NCBI GenBank assembly: GCA_900100895.1
Contig: FMTX01000022.1
Span: 1 to 64,000, forward strand
Source: Lachnospiraceae bacterium YSD2013
GTDB taxonomy: Bacteria > Bacillota > Clostridia > Lachnospirales > Lachnospiraceae
DNA length: 64,000 bases
Direction: 5' to 3'
Shown piece after piece: positions 7,235 to 17,745 of this stretch. The position numbers and the translations under genes are program-made. Numbering within the stretch: position 1 is the first letter of the stretch; every line of letters begins with the position of its first letter. The notes beneath the pieces were generated by a model. That model saw only the letters and a program-made list of their open reading frames with translations. It was not told the DNA's origin and did not search any database.

Positions 7235-8990
7235 GGTTGTGCCCGTTTTCTTTGCCGCAGATGACAAATACATACGATTCATGGCCGTGACCATGCAGTC
7301 GCTTATTGCCAACACTTCGAGAAAGTACCGCTACGAATTGTACGTTCTTAACACCGACATCACCGAAGAGAGTAAAAAGAAACTCAGACGCTTAGAGACC
7401 ATCAATTGCAAGATTTTCTTCATAGACGTGACCAAAGAACTTGCTAAGATCGAAAAGAAAATTACGCTGAGAGATTACTACTCCTCTACAACATATTACC
7501 GCCTTTTTATCGCAGAAATGTTTCCGCAGTTTAAAAAGGTGCTCTACCTTGACAGTGACACCATCGTCAAGGACGATATTGCGAAGCTCTACAGCTATCA
7601 GCTTGGCGACAATTACATCGGCGGCATCCGCGATCAGATTGTGGCCCAGACCGACGTGTACGGCGATTACGTAGAGAAGGTTCTCGGTATCTCCCGCGGC
7701 GCGTACTTCAACGCCGGCGTGGTGCTTCTTAACTGCGAGGCCTTCAGAAACAATCACATGCTCAAGCAGTTTGTGAAGCTTCTTAACAACTACAATTTCG
7801 TGGTGGCTCAGGACCAGGATTACCTTAACATCCTCTGCAAGGACAAGGTTCTCTGGCTCGACCCCCGCTGGAACATTCAGATGGGCGGCACCGCTCCCTG
7901 TAAGGAAGAAGATGCGAAGCTCATTCACTATAACCTTGCGCTTAAGCCCTGGCACTACTCCGACTGCAAGATGGGCGACTCCTTCTGGCACTATGCCAAA
8001 GAAACCGAGTTCTACGGCGAACTCTTCTCGATTCAACGTAAGTTCAGCGAGGAAGACAAAGCCCGCGATATCTATTACGGCGAGCACCTCGAAGAGCTTG
8101 CTTTGTCCGAAATCAGCAACACCATGAACTACAACAATCTCTACGGCGACGGCGGCCCCATTCAGCTTACCCGCGCAGAGATTTTAAGACGCGCCGAGAA
8201 CCTTGAGAAACAGGGAATCTTCGATAAGGATGTCCTCGACGACCCGCCCGGACGCGAGCTTAAGCCCACGGAAATCGACTATCTCCGTCGCAGCATAAAC
8301 GCCCGCCTTCGCGCGCGATACGCTTTCCGCCTTGCAAGATGGTTCGTGGACTTCCTCATGATTCGCAAGCAGTTTGTGATTAAGGAAGTGGTAGGCATCG
8401 AGAACCTTAAGAACCTCGACACCGGCGCCATCATCACCTGCAACCACATCAATCCTTTCGACAGCTTCGCAGTCCAGCTCATGTACGACAAAGCGGGCAA
8501 AAGAAAGAAGCTCTTCCGCGTAATCAGCGAGGCTAACTACACTGCATTCCCGGGCTTTTACGGCTTCTTAATGCGTAACTGCAACACGCTTCCGTTAAGC
8601 AGCAACCGCGCTACCATGATTAAGTTCATGCACGCGATTAAGGCTATCCTTATGAAGAAGCACTACATTCTCGTATATCCCGAGCAGAGCATGTGGTGGA
8701 ATTACAAGAAACCGAAGCCTTTAAAGAGAGGCGCTTTCGTATTCGCGGCAGACAACAACGTGCCGGTTCTCCCTTGCTTTATCACCATGGAGGACACCGA
8801 CGTTCTCGACAGCGAAGGCTATCCCGTTCAGGCATACACCATCCACGTGGACAAGCCCATTTATCCTTCCAAGAATCGTTCGCGTAACGACAATATCGAT
8901 GCAATGATGCAGAGAAACTACGAAGTGTGGAAGAATATTTACGAGACCACTTACGGAGTACCGCTTAAGTATACATGTGAAGAAAAATAA
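7194..8990 (+). CDS. GT8 glycosyltransferase fused to a PlsC-like acyltransferase
   Basis: A 598-residue two-domain protein. Residues about 12-290 are a GT8 domain (FFAADDKYIRF, VLYLDSDTIVKDD, YFNAGVVLLNC, AQDQDYLNI). After a linker of about 100 residues, residues about 390-598 form an acyltransferase domain with a canonical H-X4-D motif (CNHINPFDSF) and YPEQSMWW. The ATG was chosen for its AGGAGAAAGT site; a longer frame upstream lies inside the previous gene. The fusion repeats in one chain the two activities of the genes just upstream, supporting a joint role in making an acylated glycolipid (inference). A terminator follows. Confidence 0.85.
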   Translation: MKLRGTFSLLKRSRVVPVFFAADDKYIRFMAVTMQSLIANTSRKYRYELYVLNTDITEESKKKLRRLETINCKIFFIDVTKELAKIEKKITLRDYYSSTTYYRLFIAEMFPQFKKVLYLDSDTIVKDDIAKLYSYQLGDNYIGGIRDQIVAQTDVYGDYVEKVLGISRGAYFNAGVVLLNCEAFRNNHMLKQFVKLLNNYNFVVAQDQDYLNILCKDKVLWLDPRWNIQMGGTAPCKEEDAKLIHYNLALKPWHYSDCKMGDSFWHYAKETEFYGELFSIQRKFSEEDKARDIYYGEHLEELALSEISNTMNYNNLYGDGGPIQLTRAEILRRAENLEKQGIFDKDVLDDPPGRELKPTEIDYLRRSINARLRARYAFRLARWFVDFLMIRKQFVIKEVVGIENLKNLDTGAIITCNHINPFDSFAVQLMYDKAGKRKKLFRVISEANYTAFPGFYGFLMRNCNTLPLSSNRATMIKFMHAIKAILMKKHYILVYPEQSMWWNYKKPKPLKRGAFVFAADNNVPVLPCFITMEDTDVLDSEGYPVQAYTIHVDKPIYPSKNRSRNDNIDAMMQRNYEVWKNIYETTYGVPLKYTCEEK

Positions 8991-8994
8991 AATC

Positions 8995-9030
8995 GGAGCA
9001 GTCATCCCGGGCGGACGGCTGCTCTTTCTT
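8995..9030 (+). terminator. Rho-independent terminator
   Basis: GAGCAG and CTGCTC pair around a GC-rich loop and are followed by TTTCTTT. It ends the glycolipid-type operon. Confidence 0.7.
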
Positions 9031-9106
9031 TGGCCGGGAAAAGCTTAAAATTTCGGTGTTTCTATTAAATTATAATAAAATAATAGAAATACTTGACTTC
9101 GTGTGA

Positions 9107-9112
9107 TATAAT
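9107..9112 (+). promoter_or_regulatory. tig: Probable -10 element of the tig promoter
   Basis: TATAAT about 50 bases before the tig start. A TTGACT nearby is only 8 bases upstream, too close to serve as its -35; the properly spaced position (TAGAAA) is weak. Confidence 0.45.
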
Positions 9113-9157
9113 AACTCGATGATTATGGCAAAAAGGCCGTTAAGGAGGAAATAAATA

Positions 9158-10441
9158 ATGAGTTTAAAGGTCGAAAAATTAGAAAACAGCATGGCTAAGC
9201 TTACCATCGAAGTCAGCGCTGAGGAATTAGATAAGGCTATTGAAAAGGCATATCACAAGAACAAGAACAAGATCGCAATTCCCGGTTTCAGAAAGGGTAA
9301 GGCACCCCGCGCCATCATCGAGAAGATGTACGGCAAGGAAGTATTCTACGAGGATGCAGCCAATGAAATCATTCCCGATGCTTACGACAAGGCTTACGAC
9401 GAGTGCGAGGAAGACATCGTATCCGCTCCCGAAGTTGACGTAGTACAGCTCGAGGCAGGCAAGCCCTTCATTTTCACAGCAACCGTAGCTCTTAAGCCCG
9501 AGATTAAGCTTGGCAAGTACAAGGGTGTTAAGGTTGCCAAGGCTGACACAACCGTATCCGATGACGAAGTTATGGCAGTTATCGAGAAAGAACGCGAGAA
9601 CTCCGCAAGAAGCATCTCCGTTGAAAGACCCGTTAAGGACAAGGACGAAGTTATCCTTGATTTCGAAGGTTTCGTAGACGGTGTTGCATTTGAAGGCGGC
9701 AAGGGTGAGAACTATCCTCTTACCATCGGTTCCGGTTCCTTCATCCCCGGTTTCGAAGAGCAGCTTGTAGGCGCTGAAATCGGTAAGGAAGTTACCGTTA
9801 AGGTTACCTTCCCCGAAGATTACCACGCAGAAGACTTAAAGGGTAAGGCAGCAGAGTTCAAGTGCACCATTAAGGAAGTTAAGGAGAAAGAACTTCCCGA
9901 GCTTGACGACGAATTCGCAGCAGAAGTATCCGAGTACGATACTTTCAAGGAATACAAAGAAGCTACCATCAAGAGCCTTCAGGACAAGAAGCTTGATGAA
10001 GCTAAGAACAAGAAGGAAGATGAAGCTATCGAAGCTATCATCGCTGCTTCCGAAATCGAAATTCCCGCTCCCATGCTTGACACCAAGAAGCGTCAGATGG
10101 TTCAGGACTTCGCTCAGAACTTAAAACAGAGCGGTCTTAACATGGAACAGTACTTCCAGTTTACAGGTCTTACCGCAGAGAAGTTACTTGAGCAGGTTGA
10201 GCCTCAGGCAGTTAAGTCCATTAAGTCAAGACTTGTTCTTGAGAACATCGTTAAGGCTGAGAAAATCGAAGCTTCAGAAGAAGACTTCGAGAAAGAGCTT
10301 AACCGCATAGCAGAAGCTTACAAGATGGAAGTAGACAAGGTTAAAGAAATGATCGACGACAACGCCAAGAAGCAGATCCTTGAGGACCTTGCAGTTCAGA
10401 AGGCTGTTGAATTCGTAGTATCTAACGCTAAGGAAGCATAA
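9158..10441 (+). CDS. tig: Trigger factor, ribosome-associated chaperone and prolyl isomerase
   Basis: A 427-residue protein with the normal three-domain layout. The N-terminal ribosome-binding domain contains the signature GFRKGKAPR (about residues 44-52). A central FKBP-type peptidyl-prolyl isomerase domain spans about 155-245, with VILDFEGFVDG and GSGSFIPGFEEQLVGAE. A helical C-terminal chaperone domain rich in Glu and Lys completes it. It binds at the ribosome tunnel exit and shelters nascent chains. An excellent TAAGGAGG site precedes the ATG. It heads the tig-clpP-clpX-lon-engB order that is widespread in Firmicutes. Confidence 0.96.
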   Translation: MSLKVEKLENSMAKLTIEVSAEELDKAIEKAYHKNKNKIAIPGFRKGKAPRAIIEKMYGKEVFYEDAANEIIPDAYDKAYDECEEDIVSAPEVDVVQLEAGKPFIFTATVALKPEIKLGKYKGVKVAKADTTVSDDEVMAVIEKERENSARSISVERPVKDKDEVILDFEGFVDGVAFEGGKGENYPLTIGSGSFIPGFEEQLVGAEIGKEVTVKVTFPEDYHAEDLKGKAAEFKCTIKEVKEKELPELDDEFAAEVSEYDTFKEYKEATIKSLQDKKLDEAKNKKEDEAIEAIIAASEIEIPAPMLDTKKRQMVQDFAQNLKQSGLNMEQYFQFTGLTAEKLLEQVEPQAVKSIKSRLVLENIVKAEKIEASEEDFEKELNRIAEAYKMEVDKVKEMIDDNAKKQILEDLAVQKAVEFVVSNAKEA

Positions 10442-10468
10442 TCCATTAATTAGCAGGAGGTATAATAA

Positions 10469-11059
10469 ATGAGTTTAGTACCTTACGTCATTGAGCAGAC
10501 CAGCCGCGGAGAACGTTCCTACGACATCTACTCAAGATTACTTAAAGAAAGAATCATTTTCCTCGGTGAAGAAGTTAACGATGTTACCGCAAGCCTTGTG
10601 GTAGCACAGCTTCTTTTCCTCGAGGCTGAAGATCCCGAGAAGGATATTCATCTTTACATCAACTCTCCCGGCGGTTCCGTAACCGCAGGTATGGCTATCT
10701 ATGATACCATGCAGTTTGTAAAGTGTGACGTATCCACTACCTGTATCGGTATGGCTGCATCCATGGGTGCATTCTTACTTGCAGGCGGCGCCAAGGGTAA
10801 GAGATATGCTCTTCCCAACGCCGAGATTATGATTCACCAGCCTCTTGGCGGTGCTCAGGGTCAGGCTACCGAAATCGAGATAGCTGCCAAGCACATCTTA
10901 CAGACCAAGGAAAAATTAAACAGAATTTTATCCGAGAACACCGGCAAGCCTTACGAAGAGGTATGTGCCGACACCGAGCGTGATAACTGGAAGACAGCCG
11001 AGGAAGCCAAGGCTTACGGTCTTGTTGACGAAGTTATCAAGAACCACGGCGACAAATAA
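10469..11059 (+). CDS. clpP: ATP-dependent Clp protease proteolytic subunit
   Basis: A 196-residue serine peptidase. The catalytic triad is visible: S98 in [10 protein letters not shown]123 in MIHQPLGG and D172 in [18 protein letters not shown] forms the oxyanion-region strand. It assembles as a tetradecameric chamber fed by ClpX (next gene). There is no long propeptide. It starts after AGGAGG, 27 bases downstream of tig. Full length. Confidence 0.97.
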   Translation: MSLVPYVIEQTSRGERSYDIYSRLLKERIIFLGEEVNDVTASLVVAQLLFLEAEDPEKDIHLYINSPGGSVTAGMAIYDTMQFVKCDVSTTCIGMAASMGAFLLAGGAKGKRYALPNAEIMIHQPLGGAQGQATEIEIAAKHILQTKEKLNRILSENTGKPYEEVCADTERDNWKTAEEAKAYGLVDEVIKNHGDK

Positions 11060-11077
11060 TTAGGAGACGCGCATTAA

Positions 11078-12349
11078 ATGGCAAGAATTTCCAATAACGG
11101 ACCCAAGTGTTGTTCTTTTTGCGGTAAGACTCAGGACATGGTTCAGAAGCTTATCGCAGGCCCTAACGATGTTTACATCTGCGACGAGTGCGTAGAGATT
11201 TGTTCAGACATCGTAGCGGATGCCCTTGAGGAAGCAGACATTCAGGCTCGCGAGGAAGCTTTGGACGATATCAAGCTTCTTAAGCCCGCCGAGATTAAGC
11301 ATTTCCTCGACGACTACGTAATCGGCCAGGAGACAGCCAAGAAAGTCCTTTCCGTAGCAGTTTACAACCATTACAAAAGAATAATGTCCGGAAGAGACGA
11401 CAGCGACGGTGTTGAGCTTCAGAAGTCCAACATCATCATGATAGGGCCCACAGGTTCGGGTAAGACATATCTTGCTCAGAGCCTTGCCAAGATTATCAAT
11501 GTGCCCTTCGCCATTGCGGATGCCACCACTCTTACCGAGGCCGGTTATGTGGGTGAAGACGTTGAGAACATTCTTCTTAAGCTCATCCAGGCTGCCGACT
11601 ACGACGTAGAGCGCGCATCTCACGGAATCGTCTACATCGACGAGATTGATAAGATTACCAAGAAGAGCGAGAACGTATCCATCACCAGAGACGTATCCGG
11701 TGAAGGCGTTCAGCAGGCTTTACTTAAGATAATCGAAGGTACGGAGGCTAACGTACCCCCGCAGGGCGGACGTAAGCATCCTCACCAGGAGTTAATCCCC
11801 ATCAACACCACCAACATTCTCTTTATCTGCGGCGGTGCTTTCGACGGACTCGAGAAGATTGTTGAGGCCAGACTCGATAAGAGTTCCATCGGCTTTAACG
11901 CTCCCGTCGTTAAGAAGTCTACCCGCGAGATAAGCGAGGTGCTTAAGGATATCACTCCTCAGGACCTTATCAAGTACGGTCTCATCCCCGAGTTTGTGGG
12001 ACGTGTGCCGATTAACGTTTCCCTTGAAGGCCTTGACAAAGAAGCAATGGTCAGAATATTAAAGGAGCCCAAAAACGCGCTTATCAAGCAGTACAAAAAG
12101 CTCTTTAAAATGGACAACGTGGACCTTGAATTCGATGAAGACGCAATCGAAGAAATCGCAGTTCAGGCCATGGAAAGAAAGACCGGAGCCAGAGGACTTC
12201 GCTCCATCCTTGAGAATATCATGATGGATGTGATGTACAACATTCCTTCGGACAGTACCATCCGCAAGTGCACCATCACCAAGGATTGCGTACTCGGAAA
12301 GAGCGAGCCGCTTGTAGAATACAAGATGAGACTCAAGAAAGCAGAGTAA
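11078..12349 (+). CDS. clpX: ATP-dependent Clp protease ATP-binding subunit ClpX
   Basis: A 423-residue AAA+ unfoldase. An N-terminal zinc-binding domain carries C12-S-F-C15 and C35-D-E-C38. Walker A is GPTGSGKT and Walker B is [17 protein letters not shown] corresponds to the pore region, and GLIPEFVGR (the ClpP-contact/sensor area) is intact. It recognises tagged substrates and threads them into ClpP, encoded 18 bases upstream. The length is normal. Confidence 0.97.
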   Translation: MARISNNGPKCCSFCGKTQDMVQKLIAGPNDVYICDECVEICSDIVADALEEADIQAREEALDDIKLLKPAEIKHFLDDYVIGQETAKKVLSVAVYNHYKRIMSGRDDSDGVELQKSNIIMIGPTGSGKTYLAQSLAKIINVPFAIADATTLTEAGYVGEDVENILLKLIQAADYDVERASHGIVYIDEIDKITKKSENVSITRDVSGEGVQQALLKIIEGTEANVPPQGGRKHPHQELIPINTTNILFICGGAFDGLEKIVEARLDKSSIGFNAPVVKKSTREISEVLKDITPQDLIKYGLIPEFVGRVPINVSLEGLDKEAMVRILKEPKNALIKQYKKLFKMDNVDLEFDEDAIEEIAVQAMERKTGARGLRSILENIMMDVMYNIPSDSTIRKCTITKDCVLGKSEPLVEYKMRLKKAE

Positions 12350-12364
12350 TCTCTGACAGAATTT

Positions 12365-12397
12365 AAAAAGCGCTGTGTGGGTACCATACAGCGCTTT
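12365..12397 (+). terminator. Hairpin between clpX and lon (attenuating terminator or mRNA processing stem)
   Basis: A perfect 10-bp stem AAAGCGCTGT / ACAGCGCTTT with an 11-base loop, followed only by TTTACGTTTAT. The T-tract is weak, so it probably lowers rather than stops transcription into lon, or acts as a 3' end stabiliser for clpX mRNA. Confidence 0.6.
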
Positions 12398-12416
12398 ACG
12401 TTTATAGGAGGCACAT

Positions 12417-14717
12417 ATGCCGGTAACTAAGACCATGCCCGCCATCATCATACGCGATGTCGTAGTGGTGCCGGGAATGACCGTAAACTTTTCCGTAATT
12501 AAGAAAGAAGCCGCCAAGGCCTGCGAAGAAGCAATGCACGCCGAGCAGCTTGTTTTTGTTGCATATCAAAGAGAAGGAGTGAAGCTTCTTAACAAGGATG
12601 TTCTCTATCCCATCGGTATGATAGCTGCCATAAAGCAGATCAACAAGCTTCCCGACCGCACCATGCAGCTGGTACTCGACGTTAAGTCCCGCGCCAAGAT
12701 GGTGGATGTGCTTGACGACTCCTTCACTCAGTTTAAGGTCAAAGAAATAGTTGAGAACGGCGACGACCTCGACCGCTTTGAAAAAGAAGCCTGCCTTCGT
12801 AACCTCCGCGAGCTCTACCTTGAGTACTCGCTTCTTAATCCCAAGGTTCCGAAGGTATTTGACGTGCTTCCCCGCACCGTAGACGACCTTGATACCGTTA
12901 TGAACAGAGTGGTTAACCATGCGATTCTGCCTTATGAAGTGAAGATCGGCATCATTCAGATTATTGATGTAAAAGAGCGCTTTGAGAAGCTTTTAAAGGT
13001 TCTTACCGACGAAGTTGAGGTAAGCCGTATCCGTGCCAATATTTTAAAGAACACGCAGGATAAGGTAACAAAGAATCAGCGTGAATACTTCCTTCGCGAG
13101 CAGCTTAACTCGATTAAGAAAGAACTCGGCGAGGACGCAGTCTCCGAAGAAGCCCAGTTCATGGAAGAGCTTGAAAAGCTCGAAGCCTCCGACGAAGTCA
13201 AAGAAAAAATCAAGAAAGAAATCAACCGCTTATCAAGTCTTAACAGCGCCGGAAGCGAAGCTTCCGTGGAGCGTGGCTACATCGAGACGCTCCTTGAGCT
13301 TCCCTGGGACAAGATGAGCGAAGACAATACAGACGTTAAGCATGCGGCAGAAGTTCTGGACCGCGACCACTACGGCCTTGAGAAGGTCAAGGAGCGCATC
13401 CTCGAGTTCCTGTCGGTACGCGCGCTTAACAGCAGGGGCGACAGCCCCATCATCTGCCTCGTGGGACCTCCCGGAACGGGCAAGACCTCCATCGCGAGGA
13501 GCATTGCCGATGCACTCGGCAAGAAATACGTGCGCCTATCCTTAGGCGGCGTGCGTGACGAGGCCGAGATACGCGGCCACAGGCGCACCTACGTAGGCGC
13601 AATGCCCGGCAACATAGTTGCCGGCTTAAAGCAAGCGGGCGTCAAGAACCCCCTCATGCTTCTTGACGAAATCGACAAGACCTCCGCCGACCACAAAGGC
13701 GACGTGGCGTCGGCGCTGCTTGAGGTTCTTGACAGCGAGCAAAACTCCAAGTTCCGCGACCACTTCGTAGGTATTCCGATTGATTTGTCAGAGGTTCTTT
13801 TTATAGCAACGGCCAATTCCGCAAGCGACATTCCGGGCCCCTTATACGACAGAATGGAGATTATCGAGGTAAGCTCCTACACTGCCAATGAGAAGTTCCA
13901 CATCGCCAAGGAATTCTTACTTAAGAAGCAGTACGAGAAAAACGGTTTAAAAACCTCGCAAATATCTATTAATGATGCCGCGCTTAAGCGTATAATAGAA
14001 GCGTACACCAAGGAAGCGGGCGTTCGTGAACTCGAGCGTAAGATAGGTGAGATATGCCGCAAGGCTGCCCGCGAGATTCTTGAAAAGGGTACGAAGAAAG
14101 TCACAGTCACCACTAAGAACCTTGAAACCTTCCTTGGCAAAGAAAAATACCGCGCTGACCTTAAGAACAAGAAAGACGAAGTCGGCATAGTGCGCGGCCT
14201 TGCATGGACTCCCGTAGGAGGCACCACTCTTTCCGTGGAAGTTAACATCATGCCGGGCAAAGGCGAGATGGAGCTTACCGGTCAGATGGGCGATGTCATG
14301 AAGGAATCCGCCCTCGCAGGTTTAAGCTTTATCAGAAGCATCGCGCCCAAGTACAAGATTGCACAGACTTTCTTTGAACAACACGACATTCACATACACA
14401 TTCCCGAGGGCGCAGTGCCCAAGGACGGCCCCAGCGCCGGCATCACCATGGCAACAGCAGTAATGTCAGCCATCACGGGCATTCCCGTAAGCCGTAACCT
14501 TGCCATGACCGGTGAGATTACACTTCGCGGCAGAGTCCTTGCGGTAGGCGGACTTAAAGAGAAGATTCTTGCGGCCAAGACCGCAGGCATCAAGAAAGTC
14601 CTCGTACCCCTCGAGAACAAAGCAGACATCGAGGAAATCTCCGACGAGATTAAGGAAGGCATGGACTTAATATACGTATCTTCCATGAAGGAAGTACTCG
14701 AAATCGCTTTGTGGTAA
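12417..14717 (+). CDS. lon: ATP-dependent protease La (LonA)
   Basis: A 766-residue LonA. An N-terminal substrate-binding domain and coiled region span about 1-320. The AAA+ module has Walker A GPPGTGKT and Walker B MLLDEIDK. The C-terminal protease domain has catalytic S673 in PKDGPSAG and K716 in GGLKEK, matching the Ser-Lys dyad. It degrades misfolded and regulatory proteins in the cytosol. It starts after TAGGAGG and is separated from clpX by the stem-loop noted above. The length is close to the family norm. Confidence 0.97.
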   Translation: MPVTKTMPAIIIRDVVVVPGMTVNFSVIKKEAAKACEEAMHAEQLVFVAYQREGVKLLNKDVLYPIGMIAAIKQINKLPDRTMQLVLDVKSRAKMVDVLDDSFTQFKVKEIVENGDDLDRFEKEACLRNLRELYLEYSLLNPKVPKVFDVLPRTVDDLDTVMNRVVNHAILPYEVKIGIIQIIDVKERFEKLLKVLTDEVEVSRIRANILKNTQDKVTKNQREYFLREQLNSIKKELGEDAVSEEAQFMEELEKLEASDEVKEKIKKEINRLSSLNSAGSEASVERGYIETLLELPWDKMSEDNTDVKHAAEVLDRDHYGLEKVKERILEFLSVRALNSRGDSPIICLVGPPGTGKTSIARSIADALGKKYVRLSLGGVRDEAEIRGHRRTYVGAMPGNIVAGLKQAGVKNPLMLLDEIDKTSADHKGDVASALLEVLDSEQNSKFRDHFVGIPIDLSEVLFIATANSASDIPGPLYDRMEIIEVSSYTANEKFHIAKEFLLKKQYEKNGLKTSQISINDAALKRIIEAYTKEAGVRELERKIGEICRKAAREILEKGTKKVTVTTKNLETFLGKEKYRADLKNKKDEVGIVRGLAWTPVGGTTLSVEVNIMPGKGEMELTGQMGDVMKESALAGLSFIRSIAPKYKIAQTFFEQHDIHIHIPEGAVPKDGPSAGITMATAVMSAITGIPVSRNLAMTGEITLRGRVLAVGGLKEKILAAKTAGIKKVLVPLENKADIEEISDEIKEGMDLIYVSSMKEVLEIALW

Positions 14718-14733
14718 CACATAAGGAGTAACA

Positions 14734-15327
14734 ATGAAGATTAAATCAGCCGAACTTGAAACCGTAATAGGAATCACCAGTAAGCTTCCCGAGAACACTC
14801 TTCCGGAGATTGCTTTTGCAGGTAAGAGTAACGTAGGTAAGTCATCGCTTATCAACGCGCTTCTTAATCGTAAGTCTCTTGCCCGCACCAGCCAGAACCC
14901 CGGCAAGACACAGACAATAAATTTTTATAATATTAATAAGGAATTCTACCTTGTAGACCTTCCCGGATACGGCTATGCTAAGGTTAGTGCCGAGATTCGC
15001 GAGAAGTGGGGCAAGATGATTGAACGCTACCTGGAAAAATCCAAGCAGTTAAGAAGAGTCTTTCTTTTGATAGACATCCGTCACGAGCCCTCGGGCAACG
15101 ATGTAATGATGTATGACTGGGTGGTAAGCAAAGGCTTCGACCCCATCATCATTTGTACCAAGGCCGACAAGATCAGCCGCGGCGCGACCCAGAAGAATCT
15201 TAAAATCATCAGGGAGAAGCTCAAGTGCCGTCCCGGTACTGTAATGATACCTTTTTCGGCCACGGAGAAGACCGGAAGGGACGAGATACTTAACCTCATG
15301 GACGAAATTCTGGGCACTGAGGAATAA
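14734..15327 (+). CDS. engB: Ribosome biogenesis GTP-binding protein EngB/YsxC
   Basis: A 197-residue TRAFAC-class GTPase. G1 is [11 protein letters not shown]3 is DLPGYG, and the G4 region reads [16 protein letters not shown] corresponds to G5. The family acts in 50S subunit assembly. It lies 16 bases after lon with an AAGGAG site, the usual Firmicutes arrangement. Full length. Confidence 0.95.
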   Translation: MKIKSAELETVIGITSKLPENTLPEIAFAGKSNVGKSSLINALLNRKSLARTSQNPGKTQTINFYNINKEFYLVDLPGYGYAKVSAEIREKWGKMIERYLEKSKQLRRVFLLIDIRHEPSGNDVMMYDWVVSKGFDPIIICTKADKISRGATQKNLKIIREKLKCRPGTVMIPFSATEKTGRDEILNLMDEILGTEE

Positions 15328-15347
15328 TTAATGGGGAGGCATCAGCC

Positions 15348-16511
15348 TTGAAAAAATCAACGCTTTATCTTAAAGCACTTGCAAACGTACTAATTTACAT
15401 TGTTATAGCGGTTTTGGTAGCAATTTACCTGCCTAAGCTTCTTGTTTTCTTTTTACCCTTTGTAATCGGCTGGGTGGTTTCAGCGATTGCCAATCCCGCC
15501 GTTAAGTTCTTCGAAGAGAAGATTAAGTTCAAAAGAAAGGCTTCATCGGCCGTTATGATTGTGCTTATCCTTGCAATCATCATCCTTGCGGGCTACGGCA
15601 TCATCGTATTCCTGGTAGACCAGTGTATAGGCTTTATTCAGAGTTTGCCGGAAAATTGGTCGAGCTGGCAGGGTACACTCAACACCTTCGGAAGTAACTT
15701 TAACAATCTGTTCAAGAATCTTCCTTCCGAACTTAGAGAGCCGCTTAACAACCTGGGTTCTTTTGTTACCACATCCCTTGGCAATTTCATGAAGAGCTTA
15801 GGCTCCGGCGACATGAATGCCACGCTTGTTTCCAACATTTCAAGCGGTATCGGCAGCGCGGCCAATATCCTGGTCGGCATTATTATGTGCGTGCTTTCCG
15901 CGTACTTCTTAACCGTTGAACACAACATTCTTTTTGATAAAATGGAGCGCCATATTCCCAAGAAGGCTTTCTCTAAGTTCATGGCAGCTTACAAGGGCCT
16001 TAAGGACGCCGTCGGCGGATACTTTAAGGCGCAGTTCCAGATAGAAATCTGGGTATATGTAATTACCGTTGTGGGACTTTTAATACTCGGAGTCGACTAC
16101 GCATTCATTATTGCGCTCGGTATTGCAATCCTTGACTTTCTGCCTTTCTTTGGCGCCGGTTTAATCATGGTGCCCTGGGCGATTATCGCTTTCACCGATG
16201 GCAAGTACTTCCTTGCAATCGGCATGCTTATCACATGGGGTATCGGCCAGCTCGTGCGTCAGCTCATCCAGCCTAAGATTGTGGGCGACAAGGTAGGCGT
16301 TGCACCGCTTCCCACGCTTGTTCTTTTGTTCTTAGGTTACAAGTTCTGGAGCGTATTCGGTATGGTAGTTGCAGTTCCGATTGCTATGATATTTATTTCG
16401 CTGTACGATGAGGGCTTGTTTGATAACTTCTTTGACAGCCTTAAGATATTGAGGGACGGACTTTCGGAGTTCCTTACCCTTCCGAAAAAGAAAACGGACG
16501 AAGAAGAATAG
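15348..16511 (+). CDS. AI-2E family transporter (UPF0118/PerM-like)
   Basis: A 387-residue polytopic membrane protein of the PF01594 family. Paired N-terminal helices (about residues 10-50 and 63-90) are followed by a soluble segment, and then by helices in the second half that include FLPFFGAGLIMVPWAI and the conserved GQLVRQLIQPKIVGDKVG-like block. The start is TTG, supported by GGGGAGG seven bases upstream; no better ATG exists. The family includes exporters of unclear substrate and Na+/H+ antiporters, so autoinducer-2 export should not be assumed. It probably belongs to the lon-engB transcript. Confidence 0.85.
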   Translation: MKKSTLYLKALANVLIYIVIAVLVAIYLPKLLVFFLPFVIGWVVSAIANPAVKFFEEKIKFKRKASSAVMIVLILAIIILAGYGIIVFLVDQCIGFIQSLPENWSSWQGTLNTFGSNFNNLFKNLPSELREPLNNLGSFVTTSLGNFMKSLGSGDMNATLVSNISSGIGSAANILVGIIMCVLSAYFLTVEHNILFDKMERHIPKKAFSKFMAAYKGLKDAVGGYFKAQFQIEIWVYVITVVGLLILGVDYAFIIALGIAILDFLPFFGAGLIMVPWAIIAFTDGKYFLAIGMLITWGIGQLVRQLIQPKIVGDKVGVAPLPTLVLLFLGYKFWSVFGMVVAVPIAMIFISLYDEGLFDNFFDSLKILRDGLSEFLTLPKKKTDEEE

Positions 16512-16513
16512 AG

Positions 16514-17194
16514 TTGCGGGGGAAAAAGGGAGAATTGCGTTTTAAGAGGGTTTTATCGATTATTCTTGCGGTTGCCGTAACGGTTTCCGCAGCGTCCTGC
16601 GGTGGAGAGAAGCAGGACAATAAACTTACACTCGGAACGGTGCAGGGCAATGTCTACACCAACGATTTCTTTGACCTAAAGGTCGAAGCATCCGAGGGGT
16701 TTAGTTACGCGGATGACGAGACGATACAGGCTATCGGCCTTTCAACTGCGGACAAGTACGCCGAGTTCGACGACGATTTGATGAAAGACGTCGCCAAGGA
16801 CTTAAAGTCGGGCAAGACTATCACGGATTTTTATCTTTCCGACGAAGACTACGCGGATTCTTTGAACTTTATGATTTCCTACGGCGGGCATGACCTTCAG
16901 GATAAGATGATTGAAAACATTATTGATGAGTCGCTCCCCATGCTTCAGGAATCTTATGATAAGCAGGGACTGAGAGGAGCCAAATGCGAGCGCTCTGTCA
17001 TAGAATTCTGCGGTCGCAAGATTCCTTGCATTAAGATCAACGCATCGGTGGCACTTCAGGGCGGAGCCTACGCGGAAATATATCAGACTCAGATACAGTT
17101 TATACACGGCGACTATTTAGGCTGCCTGACCGCGACAACATATATAGACGACACCACCGAAGACATGCTTAACATGGCAACGGTGACTTATTAA
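16514..17194 (+). CDS. Predicted lipoprotein, paralogue of the gene at 17746
   Basis: A 226-residue secreted protein. A basic N-terminus and a hydrophobic core lead to a lipobox-like SAASC. The mature part shares a block pattern with the lipoprotein at 17746: VYTNDFF-LKVEA-GFSYAD-E-I-A-GLS versus VYTNKFF-FKVEA-GYSFAD-E-I-A-GMS, plus a matching C-terminal half (VERS-like, GREIPC-like). No enzymatic motif is recognised. Both possible starts are TTG; the second, 21 bases downstream, has GGGAG very close to it and gives a shorter n-region. It sits 2 bases after the AI-2E transporter gene, so it is probably co-transcribed. Confidence 0.7.
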   Translation: MRGKKGELRFKRVLSIILAVAVTVSAASCGGEKQDNKLTLGTVQGNVYTNDFFDLKVEASEGFSYADDETIQAIGLSTADKYAEFDDDLMKDVAKDLKSGKTITDFYLSDEDYADSLNFMISYGGHDLQDKMIENIIDESLPMLQESYDKQGLRGAKCERSVIEFCGRKIPCIKINASVALQGGAYAEIYQTQIQFIHGDYLGCLTATTYIDDTTEDMLNMATVTY

Positions 17195-17207
17195 ACGGAG
17201 AAAGTTC

Positions 17208-17591
17208 ATGTATTATATTCTGGCAACAACGGACAACGGAGCTTATTTCATTACCAAAATCAACAGAGCTATGACCAAGAACCGCGAAGGCGTTTCGATG
17301 AAGCTTCCTTCCAAGATTACCATAGACGCAGGCGGCAAGCCCGAGCAGATAGGCTCTATCAGAGAGGCCGAGTACATCTGCGACGCAATCTATCAAAACC
17401 TCGATGCGTTTCCGTTCATCAACGAAGCCTACGTTGTTACGGCGCCCAATCAGATCCTGAGGCAGCCCCAGCGCTTCAGCTCCAGAAACACTTCTTTCAG
17501 GTTTTCCATTGAAGGAACCTTCACCTGTCCGCTTAAGGTTCCCGAAGGCTTCTCCTGGAACAAGGATTATTTTAAGAATACAGAAGACTGA
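17208..17591 (+). CDS. Small protein of unknown function
   Basis: A 127-residue soluble protein. It starts MYYILATTDNGAYFITKI and includes a basic middle (RAMTKNREGVSMKLPSK) and an aromatic C-terminus (GFSWNKDYFKNTED). No signal peptide, membrane helix or recognised domain. The ATG follows CGGAGAAAG at good spacing. It lies 13 bases after the lipoprotein gene and is followed by a terminator, so it closes that transcript. Confidence 0.65.
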   Translation: MYYILATTDNGAYFITKINRAMTKNREGVSMKLPSKITIDAGGKPEQIGSIREAEYICDAIYQNLDAFPFINEAYVVTAPNQILRQPQRFSSRNTSFRFSIEGTFTCPLKVPEGFSWNKDYFKNTED

Positions 17592-17600
17592 TTCTTACAT

Positions 17601-17630
17601 CCCGGTACGAATAAGTACCGGGACTTTTAT
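17601..17630 (+). terminator. Rho-independent terminator
   Basis: A perfect 8-bp stem CCCGGTAC / GTACCGGG with loop GAATAA, followed by ACTTTTATT. Confidence 0.8.
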
Positions 17631-17710
17631 TGCACACAATTTGGCTCAAATGGCGAATTAGAGGGGTTTTACTTGCTTTTTTACCTGTTTTTGTGTATGA
17701 TGACCTACGA

Positions 17711-17716
17711 TATACT
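17711..17716 (+). promoter_or_regulatory. Probable -10 element of the lipoprotein gene at 17746
   Basis: TATACT lies 30 bases before the start codon. T-rich DNA upstream has no clear -35 at 17 bases (TTTTTG at best). Confidence 0.4.
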
Positions 17717-17745
17717 GTAGAAAAGAAAAAGAAAGGGGCACTCCC

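Noticed and set aside
9093-9112. TTGACT plus TATAAT as a full tig promoter
   Set aside because: The boxes are only 8 bases apart, too close for a sigma-A promoter; only the -10 element is retained.
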